Assembly (NCBI GenBank): GCA_963841235.1
Contig: CAWJBU010000001.1
Span: 248,001-312,000 of the forward strand
DNA: 64,000 nucleotides
Reading direction: 5' to 3'
Source: Palsa-147 sp963841235
Lineage (GTDB): Bacteria > Acidobacteriota > Terriglobia > Acidiferrales > UBA7541
Both the position numbers and the translations under genes were made by a program. Within the stretch, counting starts at the first letter, position 1. Each line of letters starts with the position of its first letter. Below are positions 24,784 to 33,525 of this stretch, one piece after another. Below the pieces are notes generated by a model that worked only from the letters and a program-made list of their open reading frames with translations, did not search any database and was not told the origin of the DNA.

Positions 24784-26819
24784 TCAACCCCCAAATTCAG
24801 CTTGCGATGCCAGAATCCGTTCGGTCCGGGCTGGAAAGCGCAGAACTCTTTTGCGCCGTTTTTCATATTCCGGTACCGCGCCAGGGCGTAGAGCGGAAAC
24901 GAATTGCGATACAGGTGATATTTCAAGTAGAAAACGGATGGGAATCCCGTCCCCGTAAATTCCTTCTCGTCCCACGTCCCGTCTTCATTCTGCGTTTCGA
25001 CCAGGTACTTCGCCGCGCAGATCGAAGCTGGATCGTCCGGTCCCACCGTAGCGAGCAAACCGATCAATCCCCAGGCAGTCTGCGAGGCCGTACTCGCACC
25101 GCGCCCCTTCCAGTTAGAGTCGCTGTAGGAGTGCAAGGATTCGCCGAATCCGCCGTCGGGATTCTGGACCGAGCGCAGCCAGTCCGCCGAGTGCCGGCAT
25201 TCCGGCGCGTGCGAGAGCCCAACGGCTTCCATGGCGCGCAAGACTCCGCTCGTACCATATACATAGTTGACGCCCCAACGTCCGTACCACGGGCCGTCCG
25301 GCGCCTGATCCTTGCGCAAGAACGCAACCGCATTCTTCACAGATGGGTGTTCGCTGTTCCAGCCCAATTTGCCGAGACACTCCAGCGCTCTCGCCGTGAC
25401 GTCGGCGGTCGAGGGGTCGAGCATGGCATTGTGATCCGCAAACGGAATGTTATTTAGGATCTGGAGATCGTTATCGCGATCGAAAGCGCCCCATCCACCA
25501 TCGCGGTTTTGCATGCTGAGCATCCAGGCCAACCCGCGCCGGATCGACGCGTCAATCCTCTCCGAATCCGGATGCGCCACGCGCGCCATCGCCATCAGGA
25601 CGAACGCCGTATCGTCGACGTCCGGGAACCAGTCATTGCGGAATTCGAAGGCCCAGCCACCGGGCTGGGCATCGCGATTCTTCACCTGCCAGTCGCCGCC
25701 TCCAAGGATCTGCATGTCCGCCAACCAGCCGGCTGCCTCCACCAAGGCCGGGTGGCTGGGGTCGACCCCCGCTTCCTCCAGCGACACCATCGCAATCGCC
25801 GTATCCCAAACCGGCGATACGCATGGCTGAATGCGCAGCGTTTCCCCTTCTTCGATCTCATGCGCTTCAAAATGCGCCAACTGCTGCTTCACAACTGGGT
25901 GGTCCGCGGAATAGCCCAAGCTGAGGAGGCAAAGAATGGAATTCTGCATCGAGGGATAAATTGCCGCGATTCCCTCGCTGCGCTCCATGTGCTCCAGCAG
26001 CCAGCGCTGGATCTTTGTCAGCGCCAGGGCGCGGAACGGCTTCCACGGCAATCGCTCGTAGAACTTCATCAAGCGGTCGGTGGTGAGGAAGAAGTTCCGC
26101 CAGGTAAACAGGCTACGATCCCATTCAAACGCCTTGCGCTTTCGATTTGGGTCGGCAAACAACTCATCAATGTGCGCCTGTTGCGGGACAGGCCACCGCG
26201 GCTTGCACGCGTACAACATGGCCAGGGGCACGAGGATCGCGCGCGTCCAGGACGACATGTCATACACGTTCAGCGGGACCCAATGCGGCAAAAGAATCAA
26301 TTCGGGCGGGATCGCTGGAACCAAATCCCAGCCGATCGCACCCACCAACGCCAAATAGATACGCGTATAGGAATTCGTGCTTTCCAAGCCGCCGAGGGCA
26401 AGCACTCGCTCGCGGGCTCGAAGCATGTGCGCCGCGTTGGAATCGTCCCCGCCCAATTTCAGCGCGAAATAGGCCTTGACCGTGGCATTTATCTCTGCCG
26501 GGCCATCCGGGAAGATGTTCCAGCCGCCGTCCTCAAGCTGGTGCTGGCGAATATAGGCGGCTAGTTTGCGAACTTTCGGACAGTCGAGGCGTCCCAAAAT
26601 GAACTGGAAGACGGTGTAGTCGGATTCAAGGGTCGTGTCGGCTTCGAGTTCGCCCCACCAATACCGGCCCTCAATTTGGGCGCTCAGAAGCCATCGGGTG
26701 GCACGGTCTACGGCCTGCGCCACCTGACCTTCCAGGTCCCGAACCGGTACGGTGGCGGCTGCGTGTCCGCTGCCGTCGGGAATGGTTCTCAGTTGAGATG
26801 CCATCACTGTTTCTGACAT
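24780..26819 (-). CDS. shc: Squalene-hopene cyclase
   Basis: About 679 residues from the ATG at 26819 (MSETVMASQL); a TTG at 26864 would add 15. The catalytic acid motif DVDDTAF is near 400-403, and several QW repeats are visible (QNRDGGWGAFD, QNPDGGFGES, QTAWGLIGLL, QNEDGTWDE). It cyclises squalene to hopene/diplopterol at the inner membrane. It is first in the nine-gene operon. No strong ribosome site precedes either start. A sigma-70-like promoter lies about 300 bases upstream. Confidence 0.95.
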   Translation of the reverse strand: MSETVMASQLRTIPDGSGHAAATVPVRDLEGQVAQAVDRATRWLLSAQIEGRYWWGELEADTTLESDYTVFQFILGRLDCPKVRKLAAYIRQHQLEDGGWNIFPDGPAEINATVKAYFALKLGGDDSNAAHMLRARERVLALGGLESTNSYTRIYLALVGAIGWDLVPAIPPELILLPHWVPLNVYDMSSWTRAILVPLAMLYACKPRWPVPQQAHIDELFADPNRKRKAFEWDRSLFTWRNFFLTTDRLMKFYERLPWKPFRALALTKIQRWLLEHMERSEGIAAIYPSMQNSILCLLSLGYSADHPVVKQQLAHFEAHEIEEGETLRIQPCVSPVWDTAIAMVSLEEAGVDPSHPALVEAAGWLADMQILGGGDWQVKNRDAQPGGWAFEFRNDWFPDVDDTAFVLMAMARVAHPDSERIDASIRRGLAWMLSMQNRDGGWGAFDRDNDLQILNNIPFADHNAMLDPSTADVTARALECLGKLGWNSEHPSVKNAVAFLRKDQAPDGPWYGRWGVNYVYGTSGVLRAMEAVGLSHAPECRHSADWLRSVQNPDGGFGESLHSYSDSNWKGRGASTASQTAWGLIGLLATVGPDDPASICAAKYLVETQNEDGTWDEKEFTGTGFPSVFYLKYHLYRNSFPLYALARYRNMKNGAKEFCAFQPGPNGFWHRKLNLGVE

Positions 26820-27356
26820 CGCCGTTGTGACGCGTAACCCATCAAGTGCATCGCGATCGGGCAAGTGATCGTACTAGCGAGCCATTCACTCCCGATCACA
26901 GAAATTTATTTCACTCCCGGAGTCGGCAAACCTTATCGTCTGCCGCGTCCCCGTCCGGGCGTCCTACTGGTCTAGATGAGTTTCCACACTCTCATGTTGC
27001 CAGCGTGGGTCCCAAAAAGCCCTCGGGGCGGCGAGCGCCAAAGCTCTAAGACCGCCCTGCAGTATGTGAAATGATTTCCCCGATCCCTATAGAATGCAAA
27101 TAGATACAGAGACCCGCACTAGATTATCGCGAGGAATGGCCCCGTGGTCAACAAAAAATGACACCTACGTGACTACCGCGTTGGCCCTGTTTATTCCCTC
27201 GGCGACAGCTGGATTTTTCTGTCGTAGGAGCGCCACTTGCTGCGCCCGCCGGGCGTAATCCCCGCGAAAACGACTGCGAAGTGCTCCCGCGCGACCCCAT
27301 AAGAGTGCCTGAGCGTCCCACCGGCCTCGTAACTGGGGACGACGTGAACAATGCCG
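26820..27356. other. Non-coding gap and long leader upstream of the hopanoid operon
   Basis: This 537-base gap separates lpxD from shc. It holds the promoter at 27123-27151 and, downstream of it, a leader of roughly 300 bases before the shc start. A short palindrome CGACAG/CTGTCG lies near 27207-27228. I see no convincing gene or known riboswitch. Confidence 0.5.
27123..27151 (-). promoter_or_regulatory. Sigma-70-like promoter of the hopanoid operon
   Basis: On the minus strand TTGACC (27151-27146) and GATAAT (27128-27123) are separated by exactly 17 bases. It points toward shc and is the best match in the gap, predicting a start near 27116 and a leader of about 300 bases. Confidence 0.55.
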
Positions 27357-28370
27357 TCACAGTTCTGGTTCAGTCGCCCGCCGAAGCCGCTTTCCGATCT
27401 CAGGCAGGCGACCGTACCACGCGTACTCCTCCTTAAATCGACGCAACGAGCGGGCCGGAGTTCCCCAGACCACTTGGCCGCTGCGGATCACCTTGTTTGG
27501 GAGAATCCCGGACTGGCCGCCGGCGATTACGCCGTCTTCCAAGCTGCAATGCTCGCCCAAGCCCGCCTGGCCACCCAGCATGACGTTGCGGCCAATCGAG
27601 CAGCTTCCGGAGATGCCCACCTGTGCCGCAATGATGCTGTGTTCGCCGATCTGGACGTTGTGGCCCACCTGGACGAGATTGTCGATTTTGACGCCGGCGC
27701 CGATTTTCGTCGTTCCCAGCGAGCCTCGGTCGATTGTCGTGCCGCAACCAATCTCCACGTCATCTCCGATTTCCACCCCACCTACCTGTGGAAATTTCCA
27801 GTGTTTGCCCTCGCCAAAGACGTAGCCGAATCCGTCGCCGCCGATCACCGCCCCGGAATGCAGTGTGACGCGCGAGCCGATGCGAGCGCCCGGGTAGAGA
27901 GTTACGCGCGGGAGCAGGCGGCAATCCTCGCCGACGGAGGCGCCTGAGCCGAGGAAGCAGAACGCGCCCACCTGGGTGCCGGATGCGATGGTTACGCCAT
28001 CCTCGACGACAACGAATGGCCCGATTGCGACGCTCTCCGCGATTTTCGCCGAGGGTGAAATTACAGCAGACGGATGAACTCCCGCCGGCGCCCGGCGCGA
28101 TGGCAGGAGCCACTCTGCCGCCTTGGCGAAGGCGAGTTTGGGCGCGGCAACACGGAGCACGGTCTTGACCGTGAACGCCAGCGCAGGCGGAGCGATGACG
28201 CATCGCGCCTTCGAGGCTTGAGCTCGATCTCGAAATTTCTCATGCTCGACGTAAATTAGATCGTCGGGCGTGGCAGAATCCGGATTCGCGATGGAAGAGA
28301 TTCGCGCCGAAGGATCTCCGTCGAGCGTCGCTTGCAAATACTCCGCGAGCTCTGCTGCTGTACGTACCAT
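27357..28370 (-). CDS. lpxD: UDP-3-O-acylglucosamine N-acyltransferase
   Basis: 337 residues. An N-terminal uridine-binding domain (about 1-100) precedes a left-handed beta-helix of hexapeptide repeats (about 105-295), for example GARIGSRVTLHSGAVIGGDGFGY. The catalytic His is in VQVGHNVQIGEHSII, followed by QVGISGSCSIG. It adds the second hydroxyacyl chain in lipid A synthesis, so the organism has an LPS outer membrane. The next gene upstream on the strand is an LpxL-like acyltransferase. Confidence 0.93.
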   Translation of the reverse strand: MVRTAAELAEYLQATLDGDPSARISSIANPDSATPDDLIYVEHEKFRDRAQASKARCVIAPPALAFTVKTVLRVAAPKLAFAKAAEWLLPSRRAPAGVHPSAVISPSAKIAESVAIGPFVVVEDGVTIASGTQVGAFCFLGSGASVGEDCRLLPRVTLYPGARIGSRVTLHSGAVIGGDGFGYVFGEGKHWKFPQVGGVEIGDDVEIGCGTTIDRGSLGTTKIGAGVKIDNLVQVGHNVQIGEHSIIAAQVGISGSCSIGRNVMLGGQAGLGEHCSLEDGVIAGGQSGILPNKVIRSGQVVWGTPARSLRRFKEEYAWYGRLPEIGKRLRRATEPEL

Positions 28371-28390
28371 GATTTCCTCGATTCACAGAT

Positions 28391-29296
28391 TCAAGATGGA
28401 TAGATTGGTTTTTCCCCAGGCGGCCGCGTCTTCCAGCGCTTGTGGACCCAGATCCACTGATCGGGATGCGCGCGAACGAAATCTTCGATTGCCTTCATGA
28501 ACTTCGCGGTGTTGCTGCGAACGTCCGCCGATTCATCGCCAGTGCGGACCAGATCAACCACGGGATCGAAACGCAGCCGGTATTTTTGCGCGGCTTCATC
28601 CCAGTACGCATAGCCAGGTACGACGGCGGCATCCGTGCGCAGCGCAATGCGCGCCAGCCCCGCGGTGCTCGACGCTGGAACGCCGAAGAACGGCACGAAA
28701 ACGCCTTCTTCGAGCGAAGTATTCTGGTCGGCGAGAATTCCGATTGCGCCGCCTCCGTGCAAAATGCGCAGCACGGCCCGCGCGGAGTCATTCTTGTCGA
28801 TGACCTGGCAGCCCGAAAGACAGCGATACCGATTCACCAGCGCGTCCACGCGACGATTCTGGATCGGCCGCGCGAGAAAATAACAAGAGTAGCCATAGAC
28901 GGCGTGAGCGAAGCTGGAAAGTTCCCACGGGCCCATGTGGCCGGTGAGAATCAAGACGCCCTTCCCCCGCTTCATAGCGTCGATATAGTTTTCGTGGCCG
29001 TCAAGAGCGACAATTCGCTCGATATTCTCTCGCGTGAATTTCGGAAATTGAGAGAAATCCCCAGCCATCCAGCCGATATTGCGGAGCATTTTCCGAATTG
29101 TTTCCTGCCGCCGCCCTTCGGTCCAATCAGGAAATGCGAGTCGCAAATTCAAGTTGGCGGCGCGGCGTAGCGACGGACGGAACAAATACGCAACGCGGAC
29201 GAGCACCACTCCCACAGCGCGGGCCAATGGCCGCGGAAGCAATCCCATGCCCTTGATCAGAAGCCATGCGGCGGAATACTCGAGCGTCTCGCGCAT
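28391..29296 (-). CDS. Lipid A late acyltransferase, LpxL/HtrB family
   Basis: About 301 residues from the ATG at 29296 (MRETLEYSAAWLLIKGMGLL), which matches the usual family start; ATG 29374 would add 26 odd residues. A membrane anchor at 8-45 is followed by the catalytic H-x4-E in GHMGPWELSSF, then LADQNTSLEEGVFVPFFG and the C-terminal QWIWVHKRWKTRP. Members add a secondary acyl chain to lipid A. It lies 20 bases before lpxD in the same direction, supporting that role. Confidence 0.85.
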   Translation of the reverse strand: MRETLEYSAAWLLIKGMGLLPRPLARAVGVVLVRVAYLFRPSLRRAANLNLRLAFPDWTEGRRQETIRKMLRNIGWMAGDFSQFPKFTRENIERIVALDGHENYIDAMKRGKGVLILTGHMGPWELSSFAHAVYGYSCYFLARPIQNRRVDALVNRYRCLSGCQVIDKNDSARAVLRILHGGGAIGILADQNTSLEEGVFVPFFGVPASSTAGLARIALRTDAAVVPGYAYWDEAAQKYRLRFDPVVDLVRTGDESADVRSNTAKFMKAIEDFVRAHPDQWIWVHKRWKTRPPGEKPIYPS

Positions 29297-29380
29297 CCGC
29301 GGCCATTCTGTCACAGTCGCACACGCGTGGGCCAGACTCGGCTCAACTCCGGGGCGCGGGTCTGCTAGACTCATGCCGCT

Positions 29381-31033
29381 TTGAGCGGATTCGATACCAA
29401 GCAGCGCGTCTTTGCGTTTTCGTTTGCCGCGATGGTTCTCTTCCTCGCGCTTTTCAGCGGGCTTGCTTCAATCGGGCTTGTCGGGCCCGACGAGCCGCGT
29501 TACGCATGGATCGCGCGAGAGATGGCGCAATCGGGCGATTGGGTCACGCCGCGTCTCTACGGCCAACCGTGGTTCGAAAAACCCGCGCTTTTTTACTGGG
29601 CTGCGGCGATCGGCTTCCGGACATTTCCCTCCGCGGAAGTGGCGGCGCGATTGCCTTCGGCGATTGCGGCGCTCTGCGCGGCGCTCTCGATCGCCTGGCT
29701 GGCTCTGAAACACTACAGCGAAAAGACCGCTTGGGTGGTATTGCTGATTTTCGCAACGACAATTGGCTCGCTGGCGTTCGCCCGCGCCGCGACTCCCGAC
29801 ATGCTTTTCGCCGCGAGCCTGGCGATGGCGATGACGTGCGCGGCGGGAATACTACGCCAGCAGGGTGCGCTGCGCTCTCTCGAGCCACCGAGCGCCGTCC
29901 AAGGCAACAGACTCGCGGCCGCCATCTTGTTTGGAGCCTGGCTCGGCGTCGCCACGCTCGCAAAAGGCCCCGGCGCGGTGGTTTTGGCCGGCGGGAGCAT
30001 CGGGCTTTGGCTCCTCTGCACGCGCAAGTGGCGCGCCGCTCTTCGTTTTGCCCACCCAGCAGCAATTGCCGCCTTCGTCGTAGTTGCGGTGCCGTGGTAT
30101 GCGCTCTGCGCGCAACGAAATCCTGATTTTCTGCACACGTTTCTCTTTCTTCATAATTTCGAGCGCTACCTGACGCCGGTTTTTCAGCACCGCCAACCAT
30201 TCTGGTTTTTCGGACCAATCGTGCTCATCGCGCTTCTCCCGTGGGCAGTCCTGCTCTGGCCGGCGGCTGCAGAAGGTTTGCGCCTCTGGCGCGCCAAAGG
30301 CGCACACGATTCGCCGGGATTTTTCTTCGCCTGCTGGGTGATATTTCCGATCGTCTTTTTCAGCTTTTCACAGTCGAAGCTGCCGGGTTACATACTTCCC
30401 GTAGTGCCGCCGCTGGCGCTTCTCTGCGGCGTGGCCCTCGAGCGCACGATCGAGGCCAGCCGTTCGGCGCGGCCGTGGATCCTCGTAGCCGTTGCCGCGA
30501 CGGTTCTGGCGCTTTATCTCGCAACGCCGTATCTCGGATACAAGTTCCTCCCGGATCTCATGAACAGCCAGAACTGGCATGCACGCGGAAGAATCATTCA
30601 ATGGTATGGGGTAATGATATTCCTGGCTTCCCTGCTCTTTCTCGTCTTGCGATCTCCGCGGCTGGCGCTCAGCTCGATTTGCATCTCGGCGTTATTTCTC
30701 GCGCTAATGGCCAACGATACTCTTCGCATCGCCGAGATTCGTTCCGACGATCAATTCTCAGCCCGACAAATTGCCGCTTCGCCGCAAATGCGTCCGCCCT
30801 ATAACAAAGACCCGATCACCCTCTATCGCGCGCACCGCAATTGGGAATTCGGGTTGAACTTTTATTTTGGGAGAGTGATTCCGGAATGGTCTCCGCAGAT
30901 TTCGGAACCGGCGGTCGTTTTCACGAGCCCGGCAGGTTTGCAAGATCTCGAGCGGCAGGCAACGGTCACCTCGGTACAGGAGTTCGGAATACCGAAGTGC
31001 GTGAAAGCAGCGGTCGCCGGCCCGCGCCCCTAG
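29381..31033 (+). CDS. GT39/ArnT-like membrane glycosyltransferase
   Basis: 550 residues from a TTG start, with about 11-12 predicted membrane helices. The first periplasmic loop carries the GT-C signature GPDEPRYAWIAREMAQSGDW followed by GQPWFEKPALFYW; the DE pair is the usual catalytic acidic pair. A basic loop FEKP and PGYILPVVPPLALLCG fit dolichyl-phosphate-mannose or ArnT-type enzymes, which use undecaprenyl-linked sugars. Next to lipid A genes, it may modify lipid A or a glycoprotein. Substrate is unknown. Confidence 0.85.
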   Translation: MSGFDTKQRVFAFSFAAMVLFLALFSGLASIGLVGPDEPRYAWIAREMAQSGDWVTPRLYGQPWFEKPALFYWAAAIGFRTFPSAEVAARLPSAIAALCAALSIAWLALKHYSEKTAWVVLLIFATTIGSLAFARAATPDMLFAASLAMAMTCAAGILRQQGALRSLEPPSAVQGNRLAAAILFGAWLGVATLAKGPGAVVLAGGSIGLWLLCTRKWRAALRFAHPAAIAAFVVVAVPWYALCAQRNPDFLHTFLFLHNFERYLTPVFQHRQPFWFFGPIVLIALLPWAVLLWPAAAEGLRLWRAKGAHDSPGFFFACWVIFPIVFFSFSQSKLPGYILPVVPPLALLCGVALERTIEASRSARPWILVAVAATVLALYLATPYLGYKFLPDLMNSQNWHARGRIIQWYGVMIFLASLLFLVLRSPRLALSSICISALFLALMANDTLRIAEIRSDDQFSARQIAASPQMRPPYNKDPITLYRAHRNWEFGLNFYFGRVIPEWSPQISEPAVVFTSPAGLQDLERQATVTSVQEFGIPKCVKAAVAGPRP

Positions 31034-31962
31034 CGAGACACGCGCACGCCGGCCGGCAGCGCCGCCAGGAAAAACGACGAGACCATGTTCTCGTAAGTTT
31101 TGCGGTCGTCATCGTTCATCTCTGAATAGCTCACGCGATCGATCTCCTGACGCCGCGGCTCGGGCGACTTCTGGAAAATCTGAAAAGTAGAATACGCGAG
31201 CAGCGGCTGATCTTCCGATTGAATGAAGAGTTTCGCCGTGTTCTGCAGGCGTCCGAGATGCGCCGAAACTGGAGGTTCCTGCCGGTACGGATAATTCACC
31301 AGGCGGAATCCGAGCACGCAGAGGCGGGTGACCAGCGGCAGCACGCCCATCCCGGATTGCTTGACCTGTAGACGCACCATGTCCGTCGGATCGTCATAGA
31401 CCGAATCCACGGCGATGGCCACGACGCGCGTATCGGCCTCGGCAACCTCCAGCGCCGCATAGCCGCCCAGATCTTTGCCCCAGATCCCAAAGCGCCGCGG
31501 GTCCACATCCGGCCGTCCGGCCAATGCATTGACCGCGGCGCGCAACTCCTCGGATTCGCGATAACCCAGAGTTGTCACGCTGGAATTCGCACCATGTCCG
31601 GCAAAATCGAAAACGAAGACGTTGTACTGCTGGTCCTGCAGCGCGGTGACCAGGGTCAGGACGTCCAGCTTCTGCGACGTGTATCCGTGGCAAACGATAA
31701 TCGTAGGCGCACCCTGGAATCCCGGAAAGAACCAGCCTTCGCGTTGCCCTCCCTCCACGGGAAATGAAAATGTGGTGGGGTGCCCCATGGTTACGTTCAA
31801 GTCCACGGTGGCGGGATTTCGCGCGGGCTTTATGATCTGACGGAGCTCGAGCCCTGAGATTACGGCCGCGCCAACGATTAAAAACAGAATCAGCGCCAAA
31901 ATCCCGGAAGCTACCTTGGCGAAGGCCGTTGTTGGGTAACGCAACTCGGCGAAGATAGCCAT
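31030..31962 (-). CDS. Alpha/beta hydrolase with Asp at the nucleophile position
   Basis: 310 residues. A membrane anchor (about 15-40) precedes an alpha/beta hydrolase domain with IIVCHGYTSQKLDVL (oxyanion region), FDFAGHGANSS, and the elbow FGIWGKDLGGYAALEVA. The usual G-x-S-x-G is G-K-D-L-G, so Asp replaces Ser. A later His is seen only ambiguously. It may use Asp as nucleophile, as dehalogenases and epoxide hydrolases do, or be non-catalytic. The 3' end overlaps the convergent GT39 gene by 4 bases. Confidence 0.78.
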   Translation of the reverse strand: MAIFAELRYPTTAFAKVASGILALILFLIVGAAVISGLELRQIIKPARNPATVDLNVTMGHPTTFSFPVEGGQREGWFFPGFQGAPTIIVCHGYTSQKLDVLTLVTALQDQQYNVFVFDFAGHGANSSVTTLGYRESEELRAAVNALAGRPDVDPRRFGIWGKDLGGYAALEVAEADTRVVAIAVDSVYDDPTDMVRLQVKQSGMGVLPLVTRLCVLGFRLVNYPYRQEPPVSAHLGRLQNTAKLFIQSEDQPLLAYSTFQIFQKSPEPRRQEIDRVSYSEMNDDDRKTYENMVSSFFLAALPAGVRVSR

Positions 31963-32065
31963 CCAGTTTAGGTGCAGACCTCCTGCAAAGAATTCCCGCC
32001 GGATGTTAGCATAGTTCCAGTGGGCCTCTAGGCAACCATCGCGCGTCTTGCCGCCTGAGTAATGG

Positions 32066-32094
32066 TTGGGCGCGACACGCGACGCAGCTATAAT
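32066..32094 (+). promoter_or_regulatory. Promoter of the GNAT gene
   Basis: TTGGGC (32066-32071) and a perfect TATAAT (32089-32094) are spaced by 17 bases. The implied transcript start is near 32101, only about 9 bases before the ATG at 32110, so the ATG at 32062 cannot be used. Confidence 0.6.
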
Positions 32095-32109
32095 GATCGG
32101 TCGGGGCGC

Positions 32110-33054
32110 ATGGCGAATACTATGGAGCTTGTGGACCTCCGCCAGGTGCAGACGCGCGAGTTGGAGCGTCTGTTTGAAGAAGAGGCCAAAGACTGGCGGG
32201 ATGAACTGTCCTGGGATTACCGTCCTTCTCTCGATTTAATCCGGCGGTTCGTTGATTCCCACTCGCTCGGCGGCTATGTGGCCATCGAGCACCGCCAGCC
32301 CGCCGGGTACGGCTTCTACGTCCTCGAAGATCACAAGGGGCTGATCGGCGGACTCTTTGCCTCCCACCGTTCTCCGCAAGCGGAAGTCACTCGCAATTTG
32401 CTGAGCGAAATGCTGGCCACGTTGCGCGCCACGCCGCGCGTGAATCGCGTGGAAGCGCAGTTGATGCCGTTTGGCGCAGCGCTGGATTCGAATTTCCTCT
32501 CGCAGCAGTTTCGTCTTTACGCCCGCGAGTTCATGCTCCTCGAACTCAAGTCCGCGGCGCTCAAAAATATTCCTCTTTCGACCGGGCTGCGGCTGGAACG
32601 ATGGAGCGACCGGAATTTCGAGGCTTGCGCGCGCCTCATTCAGCTGGCCTACGCGAATCACGTGGATTCCGAGATCAACGATCAATATCGCAGCGAATCC
32701 GGTGGGATGAAATTCTTGCGCAATATCGTGATTCTTCCCGGCTGCGGGCAATTCCTGCCGGAAGCATCGTTCGTGGTGCGCCCGTCGAGCGGAGAAGCTC
32801 CGGTGGGAATGGTTCTCACCTCCACGGTCGCCGAGGGCGTCGGCCACACGACGCAAATCTGCGTCAAGCCCGGCTATCGCGGCTCGGGACTGGGCCGGCT
32901 CTTGATGGAAGCATCGATTCAAGCGCTGCGCGCGCGCCATTTTCACGCGCTGTCGCTCACCGTTACCGCAGCAAATGCAACGGCGGTGGAACTCTATGAG
33001 CGATTGGGATTCCGAAAAATCAAAACGTTTGCGGCAGGCGTCTGGCAGGTCTGA
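32110..33054 (+). CDS. GNAT-family N-acetyltransferase
   Basis: About 314 residues. The start is set at ATG 32110 because a promoter with TATAAT ends at 32094. The C-terminal GNAT domain (about 190-312) has motif A ICVKPGYRGSGLGRLLMEA (acetyl-CoA binding) and motif B NATAVELYERLGFRK. The N-terminal half (about 1-150) looks like a second, degenerate GNAT fold (YVAIEHRQPAGYGFYVLED), a tandem arrangement also seen in MshD-type proteins. Substrate unknown. Confidence 0.82.
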   Translation: MANTMELVDLRQVQTRELERLFEEEAKDWRDELSWDYRPSLDLIRRFVDSHSLGGYVAIEHRQPAGYGFYVLEDHKGLIGGLFASHRSPQAEVTRNLLSEMLATLRATPRVNRVEAQLMPFGAALDSNFLSQQFRLYAREFMLLELKSAALKNIPLSTGLRLERWSDRNFEACARLIQLAYANHVDSEINDQYRSESGGMKFLRNIVILPGCGQFLPEASFVVRPSSGEAPVGMVLTSTVAEGVGHTTQICVKPGYRGSGLGRLLMEASIQALRARHFHALSLTVTAANATAVELYERLGFRKIKTFAAGVWQV

Positions 33055-33060
33055 AGCGCG

Positions 33061-33525
33061 TTATTTACGCGCGCGGTCCTTCAGCAATCCTTTCAGCTCA
33101 TCCATAAATTCCTTCACGTCCTTGAAGTCGAGATAGACGGACGCGAAACGAACGTAAGCCACTTTATCTAGCTTTTTCAGGCGATTCATTAAGAGCTCGC
33201 CAATTTCTTTCGTCGTGCGTTCGCGCTCGGAGGTATCGCTGACAAACTGCTCGGCCTCATCCACAAGCGCCTCAAGGCGCGGCGTGGGCACGGGCCGCTT
33301 CTCGCAAGCCTTCAGCAGACCCTGAAGAATCTTCTTGCGCTCGAAGCGCTCCCGGCGGCCATCTTTCTTGATCACCATGTAAGGCACTTCGTCGATGCGC
33401 TCGTAGGTGGTGAAGCGGCGTTCGCACTTCAAGCACTCGCGCCGGCGGCGGATCAAATCTCCGGCGCGGCCTTCGCGCGAGTCCACGACCTTGTCATCAA
33501 TGTTTCCGCAGAACGGACATTTCAC
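33061..33525 (-). CDS. nrdR: Transcriptional repressor NrdR
   Basis: 154 residues, the family length. The zinc ribbon is C3-x2-C6 and C31-x2-C34 with DSREGRAGDLIRRRREC between, followed by the ATP-cone domain (about 49-139, MVIKKDGRRERFERKKILQGL). NrdR senses dATP/ATP and represses ribonucleotide reductase genes. It overlaps the flippase-like gene by 4 bases on the same strand. No nrd gene lies nearby. Confidence 0.95.
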   Translation of the reverse strand: MKCPFCGNIDDKVVDSREGRAGDLIRRRRECLKCERRFTTYERIDEVPYMVIKKDGRRERFERKKILQGLLKACEKRPVPTPRLEALVDEAEQFVSDTSERERTTKEIGELLMNRLKKLDKVAYVRFASVYLDFKDVKEFMDELKGLLKDRARK

